A stretch of 64,000 bases of DNA from Glebionis coronaria (taxonomy: Eukaryota > Streptophyta > Magnoliopsida > Asterales > Asteraceae): contig CM046878.1 in assembly GCA_025667525.1 (NCBI GenBank), forward strand, positions 93,077,237 through 93,141,236. Reading direction: 5' to 3'. Shown here one piece after another: positions 35,236 to 44,715 of the stretch. The notes under the pieces are model-generated. The model was not told where the DNA came from and made no database searches. It saw nothing but the letters and a program-made list of their open reading frames with translations. Every line of letters begins with the position of its first letter. The stretch's first letter is position 1. A program made the position numbers and the translations under genes.

Positions 35236-36025
35236 TTATTGCATGAGTTCGCTAGCTAGTTGCAGCCCAATCGCCTTGGCATGCTTAACTACCTTTGGTC
35301 TAGGCAAAGCCTTAGTCAAAGGATCTGCTATGTTATCATCTGTGTGAACTTTTATCAATTTGATTTCCCGAGCTTCAACTTGTTCTCGGACGTAGTGATG
35401 TCTACGCATAAAGTGTCTGGCGCCTTTCATGACTCCAGGGTCATTGGCAAATATTATTGCAGCAGAATTGTCACAATACATATCAATAGGTTTTTTAATT
35501 GAAGGCATCACTCCAAGATCTTCAATAAACTTCCTAATCCAAACAGCTTCCATTTCAGCTTCTGAAGCAGCCATGTACTCAGATTGAGTAGCATGCATTG
35601 CAATCGTTGTCTGTCGCTCTTCCAGTCAACTACTCCTTCATTGATAACAAAAACATAACCCATCTGAGACTTCGTATCGTCTTTATCACATTGCTAGGAC
35701 GCATCACAGAAACCTGTAACATTCAGTTCTGTGTATGGTTTCCCTCCATATACCAAAAACATATCTTTCGTTCTCCTCAAATACTTTAGAATATGTTTAA
35801 CAGCAGTCCAGTGGAGCTTCCCTAGATTCTGTTGGTATCTACTGACCAAGTTCTGAGCAAACGCCACATCAGGCCTTGTGCATCTAACAACATACATTAT
35901 AGATCCTACAACCGAAGTGTAAGGCACCTTCTGCATGTATGCCTCCTCTTCAAGAGTTGATGCATCCATCTCATGACTCAGATTATGCTTAACTTCTATA
36001 GGTTGAAAACCTTTTTTGGAATTAT
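35236..36025 (-). pseudogene. pol: RT end and RNase H of TE6
   Basis: Just right of TE7, 36333-36350 encodes KKYNMH. With the solo LTR and one duplication removed this joins NSKKGFQPIEVKHNL and SVVGSIMYVVRCTRPDVAFA left of it, a standard copia RT thumb. RNase H follows with GFCDAS, SEYMAASEAEMEAVWIRK, YCDNSAAI and NIADPLTKALPRPK. A TAG after CDAS (expected Trp) and a frame change near 35625 break it. The family differs from TE2/TE12 in its RNase H wording. Confidence 0.87.
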
Positions 36026-36327
36026 TGTAGAACAATGATAATCTTATAACTAATCAAGAGGGTTGTTGTTATTCTAGAGAGAGAGAGAGTTGAGAGAGAA
36101 ACGAAGAAAACTTTATTAAGTGAAAAGTGAAATAAACAACCAAAACCCCTTTCCATGGTGGAAAGGGGTTTATATACCCAAGTCCTTAAGTGGACTTGGG
36201 CCTCCGGCCCATGAACATGCTCATGGGTCGGGCTAAACATAAATATTACTTAAACAATACTATGAGCCTATAACTATATTTTTGGAGTGACCGAGACTTT
36301 CTTTATAAGAAAAACGTATTTCCAACA
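36026..36327 (-). repeat. TE7: solo LTR with target duplication ATTAT (302 bp)
   Basis: On the minus strand it starts TGTTGGAAATACG and ends TCTACA. It is flanked by ATTAT at 36021-36025 and ATTAT at 36328-36332. It is related to the TE12 LTR in its start, TATA region and CT-rich tract, but distinct. A solo LTR with intact duplication is the expected outcome of recombination between the two LTRs of a full element. Confidence 0.93.
36144..36200 (-). promoter_or_regulatory. TATA box between two palindromes in TE7
   Basis: AACCCCTTTCCA-3-TGGAAAGGGGTT (36144-36170), TATATA at 36171-36176, and CCCAAGTCC-6-GGACTTGGG (36177-36200). CCCATGA-6-TCATGGG follows further on, near 36208-36227. Compared with TE12, the arms differ in paired positions. 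Confidence 0.7.
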
Positions 36328-36992
36328 ATTATGCATATTATACTTCTTTAAAACTGGAAAGCAACAATGGTGCGATTCTTAAAGAATCAAACTTGTTCCA
36401 GGAATTCTGAATTGACGACTCTAATCAAACGGATAACCGTATCCTTTGTGATTCACTCTTTACGTTCGCAGTCTGCTTTGAGACGGTCGAGTAAAGAGAA
36501 CTGGCTACTACCGCCAGGAAACCCTGTCAAGGAGATTCTTAATCGAATCTACCCGATCACAGGTACCGTATCTAATACCGTCTAAACGGTCTTCACCGAC
36601 CGGAGGTAAAACGCTACCGAGTTAGGATGAAATGTTCAAAGCCATTTTATCCGTGTCTATATATGTTGCTGCATATCAAGAAGATGGCGTAGCTGTGCTA
36701 CCGATGTCGATTCAGAAGTCACAAGAGCACAAGATGGCGATAATCAAGATACCTAAGAATGTAAGAATGTAATAGGTCATCTTAGTCACAAGGAGCACAG
36801 ATGAAGATCTCAAGCACTCAAAGTCAAATGACAAAGGCTCAAGATAAAGATCACGAAAGCATGAAGGAACAAAGCTGTTACAAACAAGATCAAGACCAAG
36901 ATACAAGACCAAAGCAGGAAGATCTCCTCTACAAGAATGTATTCACTCAACCATCTTATGCTTTTTAAGATGACCGATACATTGGGGGAGAT

Positions 36993-37330
36993 TGTTAGCC
37001 CTATATTTTATATTGTCGAACAAGAATGTAATAGGTCATCTTAGTCGTTAAATGGTCTTGTATTGTAATAGGTTAGTCGGGAAAACCGGGCTTGGACTTT
37101 AAGCTAATATTGTATAAGTTAGGGGCGTAAGCCCAAAACAAAGCCAAGCCCGGCCTAAGGATACTAAACCCACGACCCATATGCCAAGGGTATATATACC
37201 CTCTTCCATGTATGGAAGAGGGTGTTGGTTCACTTTTAGTTTCTCTCTCTAGAAAAAGTTTAAACCTTCCAATTCTCTCTCTTTTCTCTCTCTACCTTCT
37301 TCTCTTTCTCTCTCTAAATATCAACTAAAT
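36993..37330 (+). repeat. 3' LTR of TE8 (end approximate)
   Basis: Starts TGTTAGCCC right after the polypurine tract at 36981-36992. It has the same layout as the TE2 LTR: TATATATA at 37191-37198, hairpin, then CT-rich tract. The end is not clear because no matching LTR or duplication is available; I stop it after the CT tract. It contains a copy of a 25 bp stretch also present just outside the LTR (36763-36787 and 37022-37046). Confidence 0.65.
37187..37223 (+). promoter_or_regulatory. Palindromic TATA and adjacent hairpin in TE8 LTR
   Basis: AGGGTATATATACCCT at 37187-37202 is a perfect 16 bp palindrome. It overlaps ACCCTCTTCCA-4-TGGAAGAGGGT at 37198-37223, an 11 bp stem directly after the TATA box. 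It is equivalent in place to the palindrome of TE2 at 10577-10598. Confidence 0.7.
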
Positions 37331-37354
37331 CTTGTGTTATGGATTGAATGGGAT

Positions 37355-37960
37355 TAACACTAACCTAAGTCGGAATAGACCAATGCTGACCTAAGTCGGA
37401 AAAGCCCATTTTTGACCTAAGTCGGAATAGAGCATTTCTAACCTAAGTCGGAATGTAGCATTTTTGATCTAAGTCGGAATACCATGTTTGACCTAAGTCG
37501 GAATCCTCAATCACAACATAGTTCGGAATATGGACATCGAAACCTAGTTAGGAATATATGCATCCATGACTTAGTTCGGAATACAGGAAAGTGGGACCTA
37601 GTTCGGAATACAGGCATCCATGACGTAGTTCGGAAAAACAGGTAAATGGGACCTAGTTCGGAATACAGGCATCCATGACGTAGTTTGGAAAACAGGTAAA
37701 TTGGACCTAGTTCTGAATACAGGCATCCATGATTTAGTTCGGAATACGGGCAAGTGGGACCTAGTTCGGAATACAGGCATCCATGACTTAGTTTGGAATA
37801 TAGGCAAATGGGACCTAGTTCGGAATACATGCATCCATGACGTAGTTTGGAAGGCAGGCAAATGGGACCTAGTTCGGAATACAGGCATCCATTACTTAGT
37901 TCGGAATATATCAATACCCAACTTAGTTCGGAATATATCGATACCCATCCTAAGTCTGAA
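37355..37960. repeat. Tandem array with core TTCGGAATA
   Basis: The left part (37360-37505) repeats CCTAAGTCGGAATAG at about 28-30 bp. The right part (37510-37960) is a two-unit repeat of about 57 bp: GACCTAGTTCGGAATACAGG, then CATCCATGACTTAGTTCGGAA and a short GCAAATGG-like link, roughly seven times. The period is a multiple of three, so long stop-free frames arise on both strands with no coding meaning. The core resembles that of the TE1 array. Confidence 0.93.
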
Positions 37961-38640
37961 ATCAATTCTGCTTTTACTTGTATTAACATCACACACAAGT
38001 ATTTTGGGTAGAAAAACAAAACAACGCAAGATCCTATGTTTATTCGTAACAAAACCCCCCTTTTTTAATCAATCTTAATCAATCCAATAAAATCTAAAAA
38101 CCCTAAGCTGACATGAGGGGATCGTTTAATTGAATGATGAAAGGAGAAACATTATATTTACCTTGGATGTTTTTGAGCGAAAATCAAAGCAGGAACTTGT
38201 GTAATTAGTTTTTAACAATGGCGGGAAGTTGGATGTTTGTGTGTTTGAGTGCTTAGTGAAACGAAAGAGACAGAAAGGGGCGGGGTCAAACTTTTGACCA
38301 AATATTCAGTTTTTCAACTTATACAATTTGGCCCTTCTTGTTCCTTTTAATTGTCATTTAAGTTTAAAGCCTATTTAAGTTCAACTTTTATTAAGGGATT
38401 ACTTAACATTCGTTATAACTTCAATATACCTATAAACTATTGAGCACACACAATCAATCAACGCACTTAAATGATTTGCCTAAAAAACCATGAATTTCTA
38501 AGGTCCAATCACAAGTATGATAAACAGTCTACAACAAATCCAAATACCACATACTTGACGAACACATGATGAACAACATTTAACCGTTTATTTTTTGAGA
38601 AGGATTCTGGAAGACGATGTATTGATGACAAAATGATTTA
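37961..38640. other. Unassigned DNA between tandem array and TE9
   Basis: AT-rich sequence with short C runs and no coding frame above about 60 codons that I would support. It could be the far 3' end of TE9, remains of another LTR, or original host DNA. I see no motif that decides between them. Confidence 0.4.
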
Positions 38641-39683
38641 AGATTTTCTCCCCTTAAACATTGACCCGTTTTCTATTTAAAGAGCTATAGTATTTGTTTA
38701 AGGATTCAAATACCAATGAAATCATTTTCCGTTTAATGATTTAAAAGAACGATTCTTGGTGGCAATAAGATTTCTCTTATTTAACAAAATAAGTGCACTG
38801 AAACGTACACAAATTTGTGTTAGACCAAGTTATAAAGTAAACTTGATCCATTGTATGGTTTTAAAGTAAACCAACCCGAGAAAATTAATTCCCGTTGTGA
38901 GCCAACGCTTTCGTTAGAAATACGCGACTTTAATGCGAAAAGCGGGTTGCAGTCTGAAATAACTACAAGTCATATGGGCATGTTTTAAAATATGTACAAC
39001 TTTTATACGGACTCTATTTATGGCGCCGTGTCAATTTTAATCGATATTTCTAAGGCCGTAAATATTACCGTACTAAAAGACATGCCCGTTTTGAAATGAA
39101 AAATATTTTTGGATTTTCTTGATTTTATATTTTTTATGGTTTTTGTATGTTTTATATTTTTGTATTTTTCTTTTGGTGGTTTAAATATATACGATAATAT
39201 ACAAGATCACGATCAAAGGATACTCTAGAATAGTTTACCACCACTATTCTGCAGATTCTTCTGCCAACTCCTTAAGTGTCGCTGGTGAGAATGATTTCAT
39301 GCCTAGCTTTTCGATCAAAAACTCGATACGTCCTCGATCTAAGGCCTTTGTGAATATATCTTCCAGCTGATACTCAGTGTTGACGAAGTACAGTTTGATC
39401 ACTCCATTTTCCACTTGCTCTTTGATGAAGTGGTAGCGAATGTCAATGTGCTTCGCCCGGGAATATTGAACGTAGTTGCAGCAAAGGGCAATTGCACTTT
39501 TGTTATCATAGTACATCGGGATTTAACAGTACATCGGGATTTTGTTGAATCCAAGACCGTAGTCAGTTAATTGTGATCTCATCCAAAGAACTTGAGCACA
39601 ACAACCGGACATAGCAATGTATTCAGCCTTAGTACTTGATATCACATCGCTTTTTTGCCTTTTGGATGCCCAACTAACCAGTC
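38641..39683 (-). mobile_element. TE9: 3' fragment of a TE2/TE12-family copia element
   Basis: On the minus strand, RNase H (39683-39244) and part of the following untranslated region. Its segment 38650-39180 matches 62840-63380 of TE12, including the tract CTCCCCTTAA and the ACTGCAACCC region. TE10 is inserted in its RNase H at 39684. The left limit is uncertain. Confidence 0.8.
39244..39683 (-). pseudogene. pol: RNase H end of TE9, cut by TE10
   Basis: Read leftwards from 39683: [10 protein letters not shown], then [47 protein letters not shown] and [11 protein letters not shown], ending at 39244. A small duplication near 39520-39540 repeats GTACATCGGGATT and shifts the frame. It is orthologous in wording to TE12 63456-63900. 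The break at 39684 coincides with the TG of the TE10 LTR; CAGTC (39679-39683) should be half of its duplication. Confidence 0.87.
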
Positions 39684-40048
39684 TGTAGAAACTAGAGGGG
39701 GGGGGGGGGGTTGAATAGTTTCTCTTCGATTGGAAACCAAATTAAAATTACTTTCAATTTGGTTTGTATCAAAACTATCTTTTGCTTGAAGCTAAGTTGC
39801 ATAATGATTAGGTTCAATTCAAATGCACTAGCAAAGATAATATGCAAGTGTAATGATAATGAAATAAGTAAAGAGTAAGGAAGGAGACAACCTAGTGGGA
39901 AGACACCAAGATTTATAGTGGTTCGACAACGAGGCTCTATCCTCGTTTCTACTCCACTCCTCGAGTACACCTACTCGAGATTTCCACTATATCCACAAGC
40001 TCCCTTCTTGGCGGAGAAAACCTTACATCGTCGCTTACATTATTTTCC

Positions 40049-40257
40049 GACACTAAGCTAAATGTCGAGACCTAATCTTTAGCTAGGACCAATCTACACA
40101 ACGTTGCCTACTTCACAATTTAACGACACAAGGCTAGATGTCGAGTTCTAATCTTAAGGTAGAACCAATCTTCACGACGTTGCCTACTTCACCATTTTAC
40201 GACACAAGGCTAGATGTCGAGTTCTAATCCAAAGCTAGAACCAATCTTCACGACTCT
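40049..40257 (-). repeat. 76 bp tandem repeat in TE10 LTR
   Basis: Almost three units, starting at 40049, 40125 and 40201, with the core GACACAAGGCTAGATGTCGAG and CCAATCTTCACGACG. The TE3 LTR has one unit at the matching place (about 30065-30150). Confidence 0.85.
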
Positions 40258-40782
40258 TCACTTTGAAGCTAAGTGAGAACTTCACACAACACAACTACTA
40301 ATCACTTTCAAGTTTAGTGAGAACTCACAAGACACAACCACATCACTTTATAGTTTAGTGAGAACAACTAATCAAATCTATTACAACTCAACTAGACTTA
40401 TCCAAGTACACACATGTAGCTTGAATTTACACAACACAAATCCAAGCAAACACATATGAAATGGATGTACACAACAAATCCAAGTATCCACAAATAACTT
40501 GGATGAACACAACTATTCCAAGTATTCATAAATACAATGGATTGACCTAAAACAAAAAGGGTATCATGATGAATATGACTAGCTCATAGATTCATCTTTA
40601 TCACAACACTAGTGAGTGAGTGATCTTCTCATTGGACAAGGTAAAGGAGGGGATCAAGAGGATAATCATATGTAAACATCCTTAACACTTTAAGTGATCA
40701 TTTACTAATGATTATGTTATAGAAATTAGAAAGGGGGCTGAGAAAAACGTCCAAGAGGCTTAATGGAAAATGAGATTTGACC

Positions 40783-40901
40783 CACTATTTAAAGGAGACA
40801 AAGTATAACGGATATATAACGGCTATCTGGGCGCGGTACCTTATCTAGCCCGGCGGTTCCATATCACTAAGGAACCGCCTAGCTACTTAAGGTTCCGCCC
40901 C
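40783..40901 (-). promoter_or_regulatory. U3 palindrome module and TATA box of TE10 LTR
   Basis: 40831-40901 carries GCGGTACCTTATC, GCGGTTCCATATCACTAAGGAACCGC as two arms, and AAGGTTCCGCCCC. On the minus strand, TTTAAATAGT (40783-40795) follows about 36 bases downstream, matching TTATAAATAGT in TE3. The palindrome is less perfect than in TE3. Confidence 0.72.
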
Positions 40902-41282
40902 TAGAGTACGCTCCGTTTTTTGTCTTTTAGTGGGGTAGGAATATCTGAGGTATTTGAAGCCTTCAAAAGATATTCTAATAGCATATGGAATATGCTATTT
41001 TCAAATTTTCATTTTCCATTTTAATAAAACATTTTCTAAAAAAGAAAGTTTATTAGAAAGTCTTTTGTCATATTAACAAAAGTAAGTTTTAAGGATAATC
41101 ATTTTGATGATCACTAAGTATGATTAAGAAAGGTTAGTGATATGATTATTACCTTGATGATAGTGTTAGTTAAATAATTCGTTTTGTGTTTTATACTAAA
41201 TGTGTTGTATAGTTTGTTGTGATCAAAACTAAGAAAGATTAGTTAACACTAATAATGTTTTTAGGCATCACTTGCATTAACA

Positions 41283-41465
41283 ATCTCCCCCTTTTTGATT
41301 ACGACAAACTATAAACTCATTTGCATAGAAACACAAAATAACGAATTATTAACGAGTTTATCACTATCATTTATCCCCCTTTGTCGTAGCAAAAAGATTA
41401 GCACAAGTCTTTGAAGAACATCGAACTTTGCTAGTAGCTCCCCCTTGGTGGTTGCTCCCCCTTGC
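41283..41465 (-). other. Cluster of polypurine tracts in TE10
   Basis: In plus-strand reading, CTCCCCCTTTTTG (next to the LTR), TCCCCCTTTGTCG (about 41372), CTCCCCCTTGG (about 41440) and CTCCCCCTTGCTTGG (about 41455). Four copies match the TE3 set in order and spacing, apart from small indels. Confidence 0.8.
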
Positions 41466-42053
41466 TTGGGGCACCAAGTATGTGAGCTAAGGTGACATGC
41501 TACACAAAGGTTAGTAGAAAGAAAAGAAACACCAATGTATATATGATCACTACCTACTAAGTAACTTGAGAGGGAGAGAGAGAAGAAATCTCAAATTAGA
41601 AGCAATTATTTTGCTAAGTTTGTCCAAAAAGGTAATTGACAAAATCAAACTTCAATCCAATGAAGATGATAAGCTTGTCAATGGGTTAAAGTTTAGAATT
41701 GATGGAATCACCCATAAGCAATTGTAAAAATTAACCATGATCAACGCAAAATAGAACTAAAGGGATAACACACAAAGGTTATATAATATAAAAGACACAA
41801 CAAAGTAGATAGTCATACACACAATATGAGTATCTAAAGCAAAAGATATGGAAAATAAACCACTAAGCATAAGCTATTCTAATAGTGATAATTTTCCAAG
41901 ATTGCTTAAAAAATAAAAGACTCTAAAACAACTAAAGTGATAAAGACTCTAAGAGTAGTTAGTCCTTTAGTTGGAAAAATAAGACGACGATGCATCATTC
42001 GAAGTTTTGTCCACCGGAACGAAAACTTGAATAGGAGGTCGAGTGAGGAGGAA

Positions 42054-42632
42054 TTAAAGAAAATTTAACTTCTCATATACATGAGCAAGTTCAATTTGTT
42101 GAAATCGACAACAAGCACACGAGGATCCATGATGCAACACAAAATCGGTTGATGGGGGTATGGCATCAAACCTAGGGTTTGGTGGTGGAGGGGTAATGGG
42201 TTTGGAAATGTTTTTACAATGCCTTGTGAGGTTTGGGAAGGTTGAAAGATCATTGAGTTGAGGGGTATTGAAGGATTGTGGTGGTGGGGGAACATTTTCT
42301 TTGGCTCCGGTGATGGGGTTAATGGTATAAGTCTCATTCCAATACTTGATTGGAGAGAAGGTAAGGTTTTTGGGTGGTTTGGAAGAAGATGGTTCATTCT
42401 TCTTGATCCAAATAGGTCGAACCAAGATTTTCGGTTTCTTTGAAAGCTTGGATGAGGAAGCTTTGGGTGAGTGAGGTTGTGACAATGAAATGTCAAGGTT
42501 ATGAAAGGATAAGTTAGGCATTGTTAAGGTGTGAGAACAAAATCTCAAGGTTGGGAAGGTGTGAGAATAAAATCTCAAGGTTGGGAAAGTGTGAGAATGA
42601 AATCTCAAGGTTGTGTGAGAATGAAATCTCAA
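42054..42632 (-). CDS. Accessory ORF of TE10 with HG-x2-C-x-CC end (192 aa)
   Basis: An uninterrupted frame of 192 codons. The N-terminus is a ten-residue repeat (LRFHSHTFPT, LRFYSHTFPT, LRFCSHTLTM) from a 30 bp tandem repeat; the next Met (MPNLSFHNL) may be the ancestral start. The middle is basic and Pro/Ser-rich (SKLSKKPKILVRPIWIKK, VPPPPQSFN). The C-terminus is HHGSSCACCRFQQIELAHVYEKLNFL in sense, with His-Gly-x2-Cys-x-Cys-Cys and a helical tail. It matches the TE3 remnant at 28560-28700. A palindrome module lies about 160 bp upstream. No signal peptide or membrane segment. I recognise no named family; metal or nucleic-acid binding is only a guess. Confidence 0.55.
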   Translation of the reverse strand: MRFHSHTTLRFHSHTFPTLRFYSHTFPTLRFCSHTLTMPNLSFHNLDISLSQPHSPKASSSKLSKKPKILVRPIWIKKNEPSSSKPPKNLTFSPIKYWNETYTINPITGAKENVPPPPQSFNTPQLNDLSTFPNLTRHCKNISKPITPPPPNPRFDAIPPSTDFVLHHGSSCACCRFQQIELAHVYEKLNFL

Positions 42633-42640
42633 GGTTGGGG
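42529..42640 (-). repeat. 30 bp tandem repeat at start of TE10 accessory ORF
   Basis: Nearly four units of GTGTGAGAATAAAATCTCAA plus GGTTGGGAA. The exact 30 bp period keeps the frame and yields a ten-residue peptide repeat. It may have been created by slippage. Confidence 0.85.
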
Positions 42641-42790
42641 TATAAGTAAAATGTAATCAAGGTAAGAATTTGAATACAAAAAAATGGAGTGTCAAGGAAT
42701 GTTTAGTCAATTTGAGTAAACAAGGAATCTTGACAAGGTATAGGGTTTTAAAAGTTTTGACCAAAAAATCGTCAAAAATTGATTTCTGTC

Positions 42791-42840
42791 TGCGGTACCT
42801 TAAAGGGACCGGCGGTTCCTTATCACATAAGGAACCGCGT
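42791..42840 (-). promoter_or_regulatory. Palindrome module before the 192-aa ORF of TE10
   Basis: Plus strand: GCGGTACCTTAAAGGGACC, then GGCGGTTCCTTATCACATAAGG and AACCGC, a stem-loop version of the U3 palindrome. It stands about 160 bp upstream of the ORF on the minus strand. A weak TATA-like CCCTATACC lies near 42737-42745. Confidence 0.6.
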
Positions 42841-43306
42841 GACTTTTAGTGAGCCACGTCCAGTGGACATGAAACCATGTTTTTCCAGGGTTTTGGGAAA
42901 AACTAAGACTTTTTCAAAAAGTTGCAAATCTTGGAATTTTACCTCTATTAGCATCAAATTATGCTAGGGTTGCATAAAGCAACACATTCACAAAGAATGT
43001 CTTGACAAAGGGTGACAAAATATTTGAATATCATTTTGAACCAATTTTAGTCAAGTTTTTAGAGGTTGTGATAGATTTAGGTTCAATTTTAATTTCAAAT
43101 TAAAGTTGATTAATGTGCACATAAGAGTAGAAACACATAAAGCTAAATCCATATAACAACTTCATGAAACACTCATGAAGGAAGCAAGTACAATGAAAAA
43201 TAAAAAAAAAACTAACTAATACATAGCTAGCTTAACATTAAATCTAGATGAGTAGTCTTCTTTGGCTTGGTTTTGTTGAAAACTATTTATTTAGAAAACT
43301 CATCAT

Positions 43307-43999
43307 TCATCTCCTAGGAGGAGGCATGGAGAACAAGGTAAACAAGAACTCTTGCAACCTCCTATGTAGTCCAAACATCTCCATCCTAAGGTTATGGATG
43401 ATGTAGTGGTTGTAGAGGCAACATGGACAATTAGGACCATGAGTCTCTTGAAACCCATAGTAAGGATCACCCAAAAGGAGGGAAAGTGGGACACCCAAAA
43501 TTTGAATGTTTGAGTTGGGTGGAGGTGGAGGAGGCATGTTCTCCAAGGGTGATGTGGGTGAGAGTGGAGGCATGTTCCCTAAAGGGGAAATGGGTGAGTG
43601 TGGAGGTATGTTCTCTAAGGTTGGTGAAATGGGTGAGTTAGGAGGGGTAAATGGTGAAGTCACCAAGGTGTCATCAAAGTCATTCACAAAAGGAATGCTT
43701 TGGATTGGTTGGGGTTGTGTGGTCACATCCAAGGGTGCACTTGGAGTGAAGGGTGAAGAGAGCTCATTCATTCTTGAGTTGAATGAAGAGGAGGTAGAAC
43801 CAATGGAGTGGTTAGTACCATGGGTGGATGTTGTCTTGCATGGTGCAAGGGGTGGTGAAGGTGATGAGGAAATGAGGATTGGAACCATCTCATTTTTGGG
43901 TGTGTGAAAGGGTGATGAGTTAGGCTTGGGTACCTTAATCCTAATCTTAAGTGTTTTCCTTGGGGTGTTTGAGGTTTTTGTAGAAACCATGGTTGACAA
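43307..43999 (-). CDS. Accessory ORF of TE10, proline-rich, HG-x2-C-x-CC end (230 aa)
   Basis: An uninterrupted frame of 230 codons; starts at 43999 (MSTMVSTK) or 43990 (MVSTKTSN) are both possible. The N-terminus is basic (TLKIRIKVPKPN). A Ser/Pro-rich middle follows, with about three units of the form SPISPLGNMPP or SPTSPLENMPP (43520-43640), then PPPPPP. The C-terminus has DPYYGFQETHGPNCPCC, NHYIIHNLRMEMFGLHRRL and a short Phe/Pro tail. The Cys motif places it with the ORF at 42054-42632 and the TE3 remnant, while the rest has diverged. A palindrome module is 236 bp upstream. Membrane segments are absent. Function unknown. Confidence 0.55.
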   Translation of the reverse strand: MSTMVSTKTSNTPRKTLKIRIKVPKPNSSPFHTPKNEMVPILISSSPSPPLAPCKTTSTHGTNHSIGSTSSSFNSRMNELSSPFTPSAPLDVTTQPQPIQSIPFVNDFDDTLVTSPFTPPNSPISPTLENIPPHSPISPLGNMPPLSPTSPLENMPPPPPPNSNIQILGVPLSLLLGDPYYGFQETHGPNCPCCLYNHYIIHNLRMEMFGLHRRLQEFLFTLFSMPPPRR

Positions 44000-44234
44000 G
44001 GATGGTTTAAGGGTTAGGGAAGGATGTTTTGATGTGTGAAGAACATGACTAACAAGGTGGGTTTAAATGGGTGAGGGGATGATCCAAACTAGTAATGGGT
44101 TAAAATCATTTTAGGTGAATAATGAATTTAGGTAAGCTAGTTTAGTAAATGTGCAGTTTATTACAGAAAATCATGCAGTGTTTACACAGAATTGAGAAAA
44201 CAGTGTAAAGCAAAAGATGCTGTCGGGCACAGTG

Positions 44235-44304
44235 GCCGGCGGTTCCTTATCTAGGACCGGCGGTTCCTTATCGATAAGGATCCGCGGGTCGATATGGAAC
44301 CGCG
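44235..44304 (-). promoter_or_regulatory. Palindrome module before the 230-aa ORF of TE10
   Basis: Contains GCCGGCGGTTCCTTATC, GGACCGGCGG, the core TTCCTTATCGATAAGGA and TCCGCGGG, then GATATGGAACCGCG. This is the richest copy outside the LTRs. On the minus strand a TATA-like CCATTTAAAC at 44061-44070 lies about 62 bp before the start codon. Confidence 0.65.
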
Positions 44305-44578
44305 ACCAAAGGTTTCAAAAATTTCCATCCCAGTTTTTGATAAACCCAGATTTTTACCAAAAGATTCACAAGCCAAAGTTAACTACATATCATAATCTAA
44401 TAATCTAACTATCACAAAGATGCACAAAGCTATGTAAATCACAAACATGATGGCATAAGCAACTTTTAGGATTGAAATAAATAATAATCCAAACATGAGT
44501 TAATACACAACCAAATGAAGGAAAGAAAGACAGGAAATCATCCTAGATGAGTGTTGCAAGTAACCATGAGCATAACAT

Positions 44579-44710
44579 CTAATTCCTTGATTCACTTCTG
44601 AGACGTTCTCGAAGAAGATGATTGAGATAACATTGATAGTCGGAATCAACTTCATGGGAGGACAAAATGGAGATTGAAGAGGACATGAAGTTATTGAAAT
44701 GGGAAGGAGG
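44579..44710 (-). pseudogene. C-terminal part of the TE10 env-like ORF, separated by TE11
   Basis: 43 codons ending in a stop at 44579-44581 (PPSHFNNFMSSSISILSS at the start, RERLRSESRN at the end). They continue, in the same frame, the ORF at 58237-59169 if TE11 and one duplication are left out. The Ser-rich composition fits the end of that ORF. Confidence 0.7.
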
Positions 44711-44715
44711 ATTGC
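44711..44715. repeat. Target-site duplication of TE11 (partner 58232-58236)
   Basis: ATTGC on both sides of TE11. The frame of the interrupted ORF fits exactly across this site. Confidence 0.95.

Larger units (their letters stand above)
34860..36350 (-). mobile_element. TE6: Ty1/copia 3' fragment, carrying solo LTR TE7
   Basis: On the minus strand, RT end and RNase H (36350-35236) followed by AT-rich 3' DNA to 34860, where TE5's LTR was inserted. The RT frame is interrupted at 36026-36327 by TE7 and broken off at about 36350, where TE8 begins. This makes it one of the older layers of the window. Confidence 0.8.
36351..37330 (+). mobile_element. TE8: 3' end of a TE2-like copia element
   Basis: Begins inside the 3' untranslated region: CTGGAAAGCAACAATGGTGCGATTC matches TE2 near 9690, in shortened form below 20 identical bases per block. 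It continues through the same region as TE2 9750-10050, then a polypurine tract CATTGGGGGAGAT and an LTR. Everything upstream is lost at the junction with TE6. Confidence 0.8.
39684..41282 (-). repeat. 3' LTR of TE10 (1599 bp)
   Basis: Plus-strand ends TGTAGAAACTAG and TGCATTAACA, matching the TE3 LTR in reverse. It is longer than that LTR, partly through a 76 bp tandem repeat at 40049-40257. It holds a run of 14 G near 39697-39710 where TE3 has seven. U3, with palindromes, lies at its right side. Confidence 0.9.

Noticed and set aside
37507..38052. A 181-codon minus-strand frame with repeated peptide units (FRTRSHLPVF-like)
   Set aside because: It lies in a tandem repeat whose period is near 57 bp, a multiple of three, without stop codons. 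Several frames on both strands are open in the same way, and no domain is present.
37961..38640. Host gene promoter or 5' exon
   Set aside because: A CpG-poor AT-rich stretch with small C runs only. No coding exon, TATA and start pair, or family match could be supported.
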